Assembly: GCA_017616895.1 (NCBI GenBank)
Contig: JAFZXE010000019.1
Span: 1-64,000, forward strand
Length of the DNA stretch: 64,000 nucleotides
Direction: 5' to 3'
DNA from: Bacteroidales bacterium
Lineage (GTDB): Bacteria > Bacteroidota > Bacteroidia > Bacteroidales > P3
Numbering within the stretch: the first letter of the stretch is position 1; the number at the start of each line of letters is the position of its first letter. Both the position numbers and the translations under genes were made by a program. This document shows positions 16,277 to 24,591 of this stretch, one piece after another. Below the pieces are notes generated by a model. The model was not told where the DNA came from. It was given only the letters and a program-made list of their open reading frames with translations, and ran no database searches.

Positions 16277-17293
16277 CTACTGTATTTGCACTTTCATTGG
16301 GGGGCGGTCGCCTATCTGGAGTATGTAGTCGTTGCAACTGCCTGTCGCTATTGCCGATCCGTTGCTTGCGAGGCCGTTGAAGGCTGATGTACTCGGGAAA
16401 AGGTCGATGGTGCAGATGACGGTGGCCTTCTGCGCCGCCACGAGGTTGCCTGTGCAGTCGAACAGTCGTATGAGCTCGCCATCGACACCGGTGATAGTGA
16501 GCCGTGTGCCATCGAGCGAGATGGTTGGTTCGACATCCGATGGCGGCTCGATTGTCTCGTCGGGTACATCCATAAGGCTAAGGATGTCCAACGTGGGCAT
16601 TTTCTCCAAAGGTTCTGCTTTGGCTTTGGGGGCTTGCTTGACCTTATTTGTATGAGGAATTGTGTCTATCGGTTGCGGCGAAGGTTCCTTCTGGGGTTGT
16701 GTGGGTGTCGATGGGGGCGTTTCGTTGTTCTTGCCGCCGAAGAAGAACTGCCGCCATTCTGGTACCACCGCGATGGCAACCAACGAGGTGAGTAAGAGGG
16801 CGAGCAGTATAAGGACCACACGGCGCATCTTCTGTATGGTTCGGTGCATCCGTTGATATACTGCGTCGCGGTTGAGTCCCATCGCGGCGCCAATCTCGTC
16901 ACCATGATAGCCGTCGAGATAGAGCTGCATCATTTGTTGCTCGTCTGGTGTGAGTGTTGAGATGAGGTTGTCGAGGAGTTCTTTACGATGAACGGATTCT
17001 TCGTCGGCGGTGGAGTGAAAAAAATCTTCGGTTAGAGGCTCGGTGTATAGCGTTTTCCGCCTGTCGATTTGATAGAACACCGAGCGAGCTTGCCAGCGCA
17101 CCCATGCACGTTCCTGCCAAGGGGTGGAATTGAGCCGTAGCTTGCCGAGGTTCTCCCACAGCTGTATCGACACCTCCTGCAGAAGGTCCTGGCAGTGGTC
17201 GTAGTTTCCATTTGCCTTTTTCCAGCACATGCACCACAGCATTTTACGGTGGCGTTCGAGCAGGGTGGTGTATGTATGGTGTTGGTCGGTCAT
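16277..17293 (-). CDS. sigma-70 family (ECF-like) factor fused to a membrane segment and periplasmic domain
   Basis: The 338 residues combine three parts. Residues about 10-80 look like sigma region 2 (CQDLLQEVSIQLWENL) and about 108-156 like region 4 (LTPDEQQMMQLYLDGYHGDE, then AAMGLNRDAVYQRMHRTIQK). Residues 159-177 are one strongly hydrophobic segment. After a Pro-rich linker (193-215), residues about 255-338 form a beta-rich domain (LDGTRLTITGVDGELIRLFD, ending YILQIGDRPPMKVQIQ) that resembles a T9SS-type C-terminal sandwich. A sigma factor that carries its own membrane anchor could sense the periplasm without a separate anti-sigma factor; none adjoins. No proteolytic site is evident. Confidence 0.85.
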   Translation of the reverse strand: MTDQHHTYTTLLERHRKMLWCMCWKKANGNYDHCQDLLQEVSIQLWENLGKLRLNSTPWQERAWVRWQARSVFYQIDRRKTLYTEPLTEDFFHSTADEESVHRKELLDNLISTLTPDEQQMMQLYLDGYHGDEIGAAMGLNRDAVYQRMHRTIQKMRRVVLILLALLLTSLVAIAVVPEWRQFFFGGKNNETPPSTPTQPQKEPSPQPIDTIPHTNKVKQAPKAKAEPLEKMPTLDILSLMDVPDETIEPPSDVEPTISLDGTRLTITGVDGELIRLFDCTGNLVAAQKATVICTIDLFPSTSAFNGLASNGSAIATGSCNDYILQIGDRPPMKVQIQ

Positions 17294-17412
17294 GTGTTTT
17301 ATAAACGGATTCTTGCGAATAATGTTGTTACATAGTGGTCGGTGATCAGTAGTCAGTGGTTAATGACTAACACAATCATGCATTTAAACAATATTACACA
17401 TCTTTTTGCGAA

Positions 17413-17453
17413 AATCTGACAGGAAGGATTGAATTTTTTTCAGTTGTCAGATT
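17413..17453. promoter_or_regulatory. inverted repeat between the sigma-factor and BspA-like genes
   Basis: AATCTGACA (17413-17421) and TGTCAGATT (17445-17453) are perfect 9-bp arms separated by 23 nt, between divergent genes. It is a candidate regulator site. Confidence 0.4.
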
Positions 17454-17487
17454 CGACTCCGTTTGTGTGTAATATGTTTGTAGGATT

Positions 17488-17506
17488 GGTCAGTATTTTA
17501 CTGACC
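17488..17506 (+). promoter_or_regulatory. perfect dyad in the leader of the 17542 gene
   Basis: GGTCAGTATTTTACTGACC has 8-bp perfect arms and a 3-nt centre, 35 nt before the ATG. It could be an operator or a 5' leader hairpin. Confidence 0.45.
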
Positions 17507-17541
17507 GTAAAAACAAATTCATTAACTTAAAACAAAGCATT

Positions 17542-19344
17542 ATGAAAAAAATTATTCTTTTTCTCGGCACATTGGGACTGTTTGGACTTACTACCGTCGC
17601 ATCGGCCCAAACCAGGGATCAATATTTTGAAACTGGCGGCTTGGGGTATATTATTCTGTCGTCTATGGATCACACAGTGGAGGTTAGCCGTCTGTGGAAT
17701 GGCGGTTTTTATCGCGGAAATATTACCATTCCCGCCTCGGTGGTTTACAATGGCGAAACATACAATGTGGTAGCCTTGGGTGAAGAGGCGTTCGAAGGGT
17801 CCACTCTATCAAGCGTTACGATTCCTTCGTCTGTCATAGAGATTAAGCGCGGCTGCTTCTTCAATGTTATGGGTTCTCTATCGGCAATCAACATACCCGC
17901 CTCGGTTACATCGATTGGGGAATATGCATTTGTGGTGCAGAACCTCACTGCCATCAACGTGGATGAAAACAATCCCAGTTACAGAACAATAGACGGAATG
18001 CTATTCAGCAAAGATACCGCCACATTGATGGCATGTCCTGCTGCCAAGAGTGGCGCGATAACGCTGCCGCAGAACACAAAGTATATTGCAAACTATGCGT
18101 TCACTTTTTGTTTTTACATTACTGGTGTAACGCTGCATGAAGGTATTTCCAGCATTGGCTGCCGGGCATTCTGGAGCAACAGGCGGTTGAACAATATAGT
18201 CATTCCATCATCGGTGAGTCATATCGGTCCAAACCCTTTCGCCTACTGTCTGGCACTTGACAATCTTACGCTCTCCGATGGTAATATGCACTATTATTTA
18301 GACGGTATGATGATTTATTCTGCGGATGGCGACTCTCTGCTTTCGGCACACAAAAGTGCTGACTCTGTATATTTGCCCAACACACTGCGTCTTGTCAGTG
18401 GTTTTGCTGGTAACAATAACATCCGTTATGTACACATCCCCGACGGGGTGACAACCATAGGCGACGAGACGTTCAATGGAAGCACTCTGGTCAGCATCGA
18501 TTTGCCGAACCATTTGGATCTTATGGGCGAGGGCGCTTTCGCCTATTGTAATTCGCTAACACGCGTTGCAATGCCTTCAAGTCTCGACATGATGAGAAAA
18601 GAATGCTTTCTTTTATGCGAAAACTTGACTTCCATTGATATCCCGAACGGTTTGAGTGTCATTCCTCCAGATGCATTCAACGGCTGTTCATCGCTTTCGC
18701 ATATCGCTTGGGGCGACGCGGTTGAAACTATAGGCGAAGCGGCTTTCGGCGACTGTGCATTCACCGGACTCATATTCCCGTCAACTTTGCGATCCATTGG
18801 GTTAGCGGCATTCCCCTCCTATAACGGCATGGCAGATATGGACAGGGTGGTCTTCACCGCTCCCATCGACACTATTGAGCCCGAAGCATTCGCCCAACGG
18901 CAAATAGGCTTGCTGCGGTTCGAGAATACCACCCCGCCTGTCACTGTCACGATGCCAGAGTATGGTGAAGACTTGGGCTGTCTTTATTACGCCACCGTTG
19001 ACACCATTGTCATCCCCTGTGGCACGTTAGATGCATACTTGGCCGACAGCTATTGGGGTCAGTTCGCCGATTTCTACTATGAGGACTGCAGCGGAATTGA
19101 GGAAGCTGCCAGCACTCGGCAGTCAGCAGTCAGCGTTTATCCCAATCCGACTCAGGGTATGGTTTATATAAACAGCGAGGCGGGGACGATAAAGTCTTCG
19201 GAATTGTACAATGGTCGTGGGGAAAAGGTGTCGGTGAAACTCACGACTGAGGGCATTGACATGTCAAGCTTATCGGCTGGCGTGTATTACCTGATTCTTA
19301 CAACCGAGAATGGGACGTATCGTCACAAGGTGGTCAAGCTGTGA
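17542..19344 (+). CDS. BspA-like leucine-rich-repeat surface protein with T9SS domain
   Basis: The 600-residue protein has a signal peptide ending in ASAQ (about 20-23), then some ten copies of the LRR_5 (BspA, Treponema-type) repeat at about 50-490, for example ALGEEAFEGSTLSSVTIPSS and SIGEYAF. The last 75 residues form a type A T9SS sorting domain (VYPNPTQGMVYINSE to KVVKL). Such proteins are exported by T9SS and bind host proteins or other bacteria. The linker before VYPNP contains word-repeat sequence (RQSAVS). A paralogue lies at 24592. The divergent sigma-factor gene may control it, but this is inference. Confidence 0.93.
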   Translation: MKKIILFLGTLGLFGLTTVASAQTRDQYFETGGLGYIILSSMDHTVEVSRLWNGGFYRGNITIPASVVYNGETYNVVALGEEAFEGSTLSSVTIPSSVIEIKRGCFFNVMGSLSAINIPASVTSIGEYAFVVQNLTAINVDENNPSYRTIDGMLFSKDTATLMACPAAKSGAITLPQNTKYIANYAFTFCFYITGVTLHEGISSIGCRAFWSNRRLNNIVIPSSVSHIGPNPFAYCLALDNLTLSDGNMHYYLDGMMIYSADGDSLLSAHKSADSVYLPNTLRLVSGFAGNNNIRYVHIPDGVTTIGDETFNGSTLVSIDLPNHLDLMGEGAFAYCNSLTRVAMPSSLDMMRKECFLLCENLTSIDIPNGLSVIPPDAFNGCSSLSHIAWGDAVETIGEAAFGDCAFTGLIFPSTLRSIGLAAFPSYNGMADMDRVVFTAPIDTIEPEAFAQRQIGLLRFENTTPPVTVTMPEYGEDLGCLYYATVDTIVIPCGTLDAYLADSYWGQFADFYYEDCSGIEEAASTRQSAVSVYPNPTQGMVYINSEAGTIKSSELYNGRGEKVSVKLTTEGIDMSSLSAGVYYLILTTENGTYRHKVVKL

Positions 19345-19559
19345 AAAAGTTTCAAACGAATTTGAATGTGGCAGGAAAAGGATGATAAAACGACCACTGA
19401 AAGATCGCCGAAGGGTCGCCGAAGGATTGAAAGCTTAATATCTGAAAATCAGTATTTTGTAAATTGTTATAGTGTCTTTATATAAAACGCTGTTTTATAA
19501 ATATATAGCTAATGTGATGGGTGGTGGGTATTTGGGGCATCCTTCCCTATATGAACAAG

Positions 19560-19610
19560 AATCAGGGACAGGGCAAATAATATGTTGAATCAAACAACTT
19601 GTCCCTGATT
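19560..19610. other. inverted repeat in the 19345-19642 gap
   Basis: AATCAGGGACA (19560-19570) and TGTCCCTGATT (19600-19610) are 11-bp perfect arms with a 29-nt loop between convergent genes, possibly a bidirectional stop signal without T-run. The rest of the 298-nt gap shows only repeated GATCGCCGAAGGGTCGCCG words near 19404-19425. Confidence 0.55.
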
Positions 19611-19642
19611 TGCAGAAGTGGTCGGCGGTTATTGGCTGGTTG

Positions 19643-20488
19643 TCAGCGCTTGCGCAGCTCCCAGAAGGCTACGGCGGCGGCTGCGGCTACGTTGAGTGAA
19701 TCGACGTCGCGCTGCATGGGGATGACGGCGGTGTGGTCGCAGGCGTCGATGACCGCCTGGGGCAGGCCTTCGCCTTCGTTGCCCAGCACTAGGGCTATGC
19801 GTTCGTGGGCTTTCAGCCGCGGGTCGTCGATGGGCAGGGCGTCGTCGCGCAACGCCATCGCTATGGTGGCAAAACCCAACCGTCGCAACCGTTCAACCCA
19901 TCCGAATCTATCAATATCAAACTTATCAACATTAAACTTATCAACATCTTCCATCCACGCCCAATCGACCTGGAACACGGTGCCCATGCTGACGCGCACA
20001 CAACGGCGGTTGAGCGGGTCGCTGCAGGTGTGGGTGAGCAGCACCGCCTCGATGCCCAACGCTGCCGCCGCACGGAAGATGGCGCCTGTGTTGGTGGCGT
20101 TGACCACGCTGTCGATGACCGCGATGCGCCGCTTGCCGTCACACACCTCCTCGACGCTTTTCATCCTCGGACGCCGCATGGCGCACAGCACCCCTCGCGT
20201 CAGCTCGTAGCCGGTGAGCTGCGCCAGGAGGTCGCGTGAGCCGGTGAAGACGGGCGTCTGCTCGCCCACCAGCTCGACCACCTCTTTGGCGGTACTTTCG
20301 AGATGGCGCCGTTCGGTGAGCAGCGAGAGTGGCTGGCATCCGGCTTTGAGGGCAGCCTTGATGACGTTGGGGCTCTCGGCGATGAAGATGCCCATCTCGG
20401 GGTCGAGACGGTTGCGCAGCTGTGTCTCGGTGAGACGGTGGTAGGGCGCAAGGTGTTCGCTGGCGATGTCGCTAATTTCTATAATCAT
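19643..20488 (-). CDS. SpoU/TrmH-family RNA 2'-O-methyltransferase
   Basis: The 281-residue protein is a SPOUT methyltransferase that would modify ribose 2'-OH in rRNA or tRNA. An N-terminal substrate-binding domain (about 10-105) precedes the knot domain with motif 1 NATNTGAIFR at 130-139, motif 2 LVLGNEGEGL at 233-242 and motif 3 DSLNVAAAAAV at 263-273. Residues about 181-194 (DVDKFNVDKFDIDR) are unlike the family and are encoded by repeated TATCAAC-type words read on the opposite strand. The exact target base cannot be told. Convergent with the BspA-like gene at 17542. Confidence 0.92.
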   Translation of the reverse strand: MIIEISDIASEHLAPYHRLTETQLRNRLDPEMGIFIAESPNVIKAALKAGCQPLSLLTERRHLESTAKEVVELVGEQTPVFTGSRDLLAQLTGYELTRGVLCAMRRPRMKSVEEVCDGKRRIAVIDSVVNATNTGAIFRAAAALGIEAVLLTHTCSDPLNRRCVRVSMGTVFQVDWAWMEDVDKFNVDKFDIDRFGWVERLRRLGFATIAMALRDDALPIDDPRLKAHERIALVLGNEGEGLPQAVIDACDHTAVIPMQRDVDSLNVAAAAAVAFWELRKR

Positions 20489-20646
20489 ACGTGCTAAATA
20501 ACTTTACAAATGTTGGAATTATTGTGTCTTTAAGTGGAAGTGGATAATGAAACAAAATATTTGACATAGAATGGCGTTATTACATATTGGTATTAATTTG
20601 CCTTGTTTGCCTTGAAATAAAATAGCTATTTACACAAACCACTGCG

Positions 20647-23349
20647 ATGCATCATAACCTAGTATCAATTCTATCAGTTTTAGTCTTTTTATTATCGCTT
20701 TGTGTCACCGACCTTTACGCCCAGCCAGGCGGTCCTGGCGGACGTCCTCCGGGAGGTGGATTCCCTGGTGGCCGTCCTCCGATGGGACGACCCGGACAGC
20801 GTCCGCCCGACGGCGGATGGGGCAACCGACAGAACGACCAGAAGGCCGAATCGGTGAAGCAGAAGAAAGTGCGCGAAGGCTCGACCTTCAAGGTGGTGGG
20901 CTCGCTGCGCGACAGCGTTTCGAAAGAATTTCTCGCCTACGTGAACGTGGCGGTGCTCGACACAGCCGACAGTACGATGGTGAAGGGCGGAACGACGAAC
21001 CTGGATGGCTACTTCGAGCTCTCGGGCATACCCGCCGGCACATTCTACCTGCGAGTGTCGGGATTCGGATACAAGACAATCTACAAGCAGTTTGCCGTCG
21101 AGAACAACACGGCCCTCGGCACCATACTGCTGCATCCGGCGACGACGCTGATGAAAGAGGTGACGGTATCGGCAGAGAAGCCGCTCTACGCAATGGAGGG
21201 TGAGAAGATGATATACAACGTCAGCGAAGACCCGTCGATACAGACGGGTACGACCACCGACGCGCTGCAGAACGCGCCGGGCGTGGAGGTTGACATCGAA
21301 GGCAACATAACGCTGAGGGGTGTGTCGAGCGTGGAGATTTGGATCAACGACAAGCCGTCGAAACTCACCGCAGAGAACCTCAAGACATACCTCGAGACGC
21401 TGCCAGCCAACGCGCTCGACCGCATCGAGGCCATCACCAACCCGTCGGCGAAATACGCCACCGAGGCGGAGGCGGTGATCAACATCGTGACCTCGGCGCA
21501 CATCAAGAAGAACCACTTCATAAGCTTCGGCGTTTTCGGTTCGCCTCAACCGTTCGTAAGCCCGTGGCTGAGCTACATGTGGGCCAACGAGAAGCTGTCG
21601 GTCAACATCTACGCATCGGGACGATTCAACCAGAACCGAAGCCTCAGCGAGAACACCTCGGTGAAGCGCAAGGGCGCCCCCGCAGGCAGTGGCTACGACT
21701 ACGACACCATTATGACCGACTCGGCCTACTCGACGACAAAATCGCTCGGTGCGGGCGGCAACATATTCATGAACCTGTCGTACAACATCGACTCGACCTC
21801 GGACATCGAGTTTTTCGGCAGCGTGAACTACAACTACAACCAGAACGAGTCGAACATGTTCGACACCTGCGGCTTGTATCCACAGGCGACGCTCGGCAGC
21901 TACACCTACGGCGACACCAATTTCTCGAAGTCGCACAGCTGGTTTGGCTTCTTCGGCGGCAACTACACCAAGAAGTTCGACAACAAGGGACACAACCTGC
22001 GCATCGGCATCGACGGGCATTTCAACACAGGTCCGACCTACAACGACATCTTCCGCATATATGACACCACGTACTATCTGGGTGGCAACTTCCCGATGGA
22101 CAGCTACCACAAATACTACAAAAACTCCAGAGGTAGCGCCTCGTTCAGCGTCGAAGCCCGATACAACCGTCCTTACAGCGAAAACGGCGAACTGAGTTAC
22201 GGCATCGAATACTCGCACGAGAACGAGCACAACACCTATTACCGCGGATTCATAGACGGCTCCGACACCACCCGCGACCGCCTTCGCAGTTATGAATACA
22301 TGGGTCGTGAGGAGGACATCGACGCCGACGTCAACTGGACACACCGCTGGGGTGGATTCACCCTCGAGCTGGGATTGGGAGGCAGCTGGCGCAACCTCCA
22401 CTTCGTCTATGGCCACGACTACGCCTGGAACTGCGACGACACCACATACAACCAGTTCACCGCGACACCATCTATCCACCTAAGCTACAGGACGGAGTCG
22501 ATGCACAACTTCAAGTTGAACTACACTCTGCGTATGCGCAATCCGCAGGAATACCAGCTCACCACCTTCAAGACCTACACCGAGGACAGCTGGTCAACGG
22601 GTAACCGCGACCTCACCCCGTCGCTCACCCACAACGCCGAAATCGGATGGACAAAATTCTTCCAGCGGTTCGGCTCCGTGAGCCTTGAAGGCTATGGCCG
22701 CTTGTCGCAGAACGAGATAGACAACCTGACCGACGTCACCACTATGGAGGACGTTTGGCTCAGCCGTATCGTCAACTACTCGGTGCCTTACAATATGGGA
22801 ATGTCGTACCGCTACGGTTTGTCGGCCAACGTCACCTACCGTCCGACTGGCTTCTTCAACCTGCGCTTCTACGCCAACGCCTACGACTATGGCTACCGCA
22901 TGAACTACACTCGCAACGACGGTTCGGTTGAGGACATTCGGAACCACAAGTTCTCCTACAGTTTCCGCCTCAACGCATGGTACAAATTCCTCAACAACTA
23001 CCAGATACACGCATCGGCCAACTACAACAGCCCCACCATCGGACTTTACAGCATGCGCAAAGCCCGCTACAACATCAACCTCGGCATCCGCGCTGACTTC
23101 TTCAAACGCAAGATGTCGGTGTTCGTCAACGTGAACGACATCTTCAACTGGGGCGCCCGCTACGGCTCTGGGTCGGAGAACACCAACCCATACTATCTCA
23201 GCAACTCGACCTCGAAGACCTACTACTTTGGCAAACCCACCAAACCCATCTCCACCTCCATCTCGGCGGGCATAACCTTCCGCTTCGGAAAGATGGAACT
23301 CGAACGCAACGCCAAGGAAGCCACCGACGAGACGATAACGGTAGAATAG
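20647..23349 (+). CDS. TonB-dependent-receptor-like outer-membrane beta-barrel protein
   Basis: The 900 residues begin with a signal peptide ending near YAQ, then an unusual Gly/Pro/Arg-rich stretch at about 27-65. A CarboxypepD_reg-like beta domain follows at about 85-170 (VVGSLRDSVSKEFLAYVNVA), a plug-like domain at about 175-280 (YNVSEDPSIQTGTTTDALQN, GVEVDIEGNITLRG) and a long Tyr/Asn-rich barrel of the OMP_b-brl_3 type. The ending TFRFGKMELERNAKEATDET lacks an obvious TonB-CTD. Its ligand is unknown; no SusD-like partner adjoins. fabD follows after 73 nt of word-repeat spacer. Confidence 0.9.
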   Translation: MHHNLVSILSVLVFLLSLCVTDLYAQPGGPGGRPPGGGFPGGRPPMGRPGQRPPDGGWGNRQNDQKAESVKQKKVREGSTFKVVGSLRDSVSKEFLAYVNVAVLDTADSTMVKGGTTNLDGYFELSGIPAGTFYLRVSGFGYKTIYKQFAVENNTALGTILLHPATTLMKEVTVSAEKPLYAMEGEKMIYNVSEDPSIQTGTTTDALQNAPGVEVDIEGNITLRGVSSVEIWINDKPSKLTAENLKTYLETLPANALDRIEAITNPSAKYATEAEAVINIVTSAHIKKNHFISFGVFGSPQPFVSPWLSYMWANEKLSVNIYASGRFNQNRSLSENTSVKRKGAPAGSGYDYDTIMTDSAYSTTKSLGAGGNIFMNLSYNIDSTSDIEFFGSVNYNYNQNESNMFDTCGLYPQATLGSYTYGDTNFSKSHSWFGFFGGNYTKKFDNKGHNLRIGIDGHFNTGPTYNDIFRIYDTTYYLGGNFPMDSYHKYYKNSRGSASFSVEARYNRPYSENGELSYGIEYSHENEHNTYYRGFIDGSDTTRDRLRSYEYMGREEDIDADVNWTHRWGGFTLELGLGGSWRNLHFVYGHDYAWNCDDTTYNQFTATPSIHLSYRTESMHNFKLNYTLRMRNPQEYQLTTFKTYTEDSWSTGNRDLTPSLTHNAEIGWTKFFQRFGSVSLEGYGRLSQNEIDNLTDVTTMEDVWLSRIVNYSVPYNMGMSYRYGLSANVTYRPTGFFNLRFYANAYDYGYRMNYTRNDGSVEDIRNHKFSYSFRLNAWYKFLNNYQIHASANYNSPTIGLYSMRKARYNINLGIRADFFKRKMSVFVNVNDIFNWGARYGSGSENTNPYYLSNSTSKTYYFGKPTKPISTSISAGITFRFGKMELERNAKEATDETITVE

Positions 23350-23420
23350 CAGTCAGCGAACAACCCATAAGACCTATTAGACCCATTAGACTTATTAGAC
23401 TTATCAACCTAAAACATAAA
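23350..23420 (+). repeat. word-repeat spacer before fabD
   Basis: CAGTCAGCGAAC directly after the stop codon is followed by repeated CCCATTAGACTTATTAGAC words and TATCAACC, ending two bases before the ATG. Confidence 0.8.
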
Positions 23421-23422
23421 CC

Positions 23423-24286
23423 ATGAAATCATATATCTTCCCCGGTCAGGGTGCCCAATTTGTGGGCATGGGAAAAGACCTCTACGATAACCACGACGAA
23501 GCACGTCGCCTCTTCGAGCAAGCCAACGACATACTCGGGTTCCGCATCACCGACATTATGTTCGGCGGCACCGACGAGGAGCTGAAACAGACCAAAGTGA
23601 CGCAACCCGCCATCTTCCTCCATTCGGTCATCGCGGCCGTTTGCCTGGGCGACGAATTCCAGCCGGCAATGGCGGCAGGACATTCCCTTGGCGAGTTTTC
23701 CGCTCTCACCGCCGTCAAAGCGCTCTCGTTCGAAGAAGGGCTCACCCTCGTCTCCAAACGCGCTATGGCGATGCAGCGTGCCTGTGAGCTGCAACCCTCC
23801 ACCATGGCGGCCGTACTTGGCGGCACAGCCGAAGAAATCGAAGCAGCATGCCAGTCGGTCGAAGGCGAAGTGGTGGTGGCGGCCAACTACAACTGTCCCG
23901 GTCAGATAGTCATTTCCGGCACACCCGAAGGCATACGCCTCGCATCCGAGAAACTCAACGGTGTGGTCAAACATATCGTGCCCCTCAACGTGGGTGGTGC
24001 TTTCCACTCACCGCTTATGGAGCCCGCACGTCTGGAACTGGCGGCAGCCATAGAGAAAGCCGTCATCAACGAGCCCCTCTGCCCTGTCTATCAGAATGTT
24101 GACGCAAAGCCACACACCGACCCCACCGAGATTAAATCCAATCTGCTCACACAGCTCACAGCGCCAGTACGTTGGACTCAAAGCGTCATCAACATGATTG
24201 GCGACGGCGCCGACGAATTCATCGAGCTCGGCCCCGGCAACGTACTAAGCGGCCTCGTCGGCAAGGTCAAGCGCAGCTTGAAATGA
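23423..24286 (+). CDS. fabD: malonyl-CoA:ACP transacylase
   Basis: FabD loads malonyl groups onto acyl carrier protein for fatty-acid synthesis. The 287 residues have FPGQGAQ at 6-12, the active-site serine S88 in GHSLGE and the partner histidine H195 in GGAFHSPLM. Length and motifs are typical. No other fab gene is adjacent. A strong terminator follows at 24339-24369. Confidence 0.97.
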   Translation: MKSYIFPGQGAQFVGMGKDLYDNHDEARRLFEQANDILGFRITDIMFGGTDEELKQTKVTQPAIFLHSVIAAVCLGDEFQPAMAAGHSLGEFSALTAVKALSFEEGLTLVSKRAMAMQRACELQPSTMAAVLGGTAEEIEAACQSVEGEVVVAANYNCPGQIVISGTPEGIRLASEKLNGVVKHIVPLNVGGAFHSPLMEPARLELAAAIEKAVINEPLCPVYQNVDAKPHTDPTEIKSNLLTQLTAPVRWTQSVINMIGDGADEFIELGPGNVLSGLVGKVKRSLK

Positions 24287-24338
24287 TGTTGACCCGCGTC
24301 ACAACATTCTATAAGGAATCTATTTAACAAAAAAAAAC

Positions 24339-24369
24339 ATAAGCCGCCCCAAAAGCGGCTTTTTTTTTT
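24339..24369 (+). terminator. terminator of fabD
   Basis: AAGCCGC, loop CCCAAAA, GCGGCTT and a run of ten T. Confidence 0.92.
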
Positions 24370-24591
24370 GCATATAACAAAGATAATCAAACACCTTAAC
24401 GAAGTAGAGCAAGGTTTTTCCATCGCTCGATGGGGGAAAAAATGTTAAAATTCCACATCCGTTGTCAATTTTTCACCCCCTTTGCGTCTATATATTATAT
24501 AAGGGGTTTTATTTTGAAATTTTGTTTGGGAGTGTTATTGAAGTTTTGCAATCAAATATAGATAGAACTATTAACCAATACAAATACAGTT

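Noticed and set aside
20692..22479. 595-codon open frame on the minus strand
   Set aside because: It lies fully antisense to the well-supported outer-membrane protein gene; its Val/Arg/His-rich product and lack of motifs mark it as a shadow of a G/C-rich gene.
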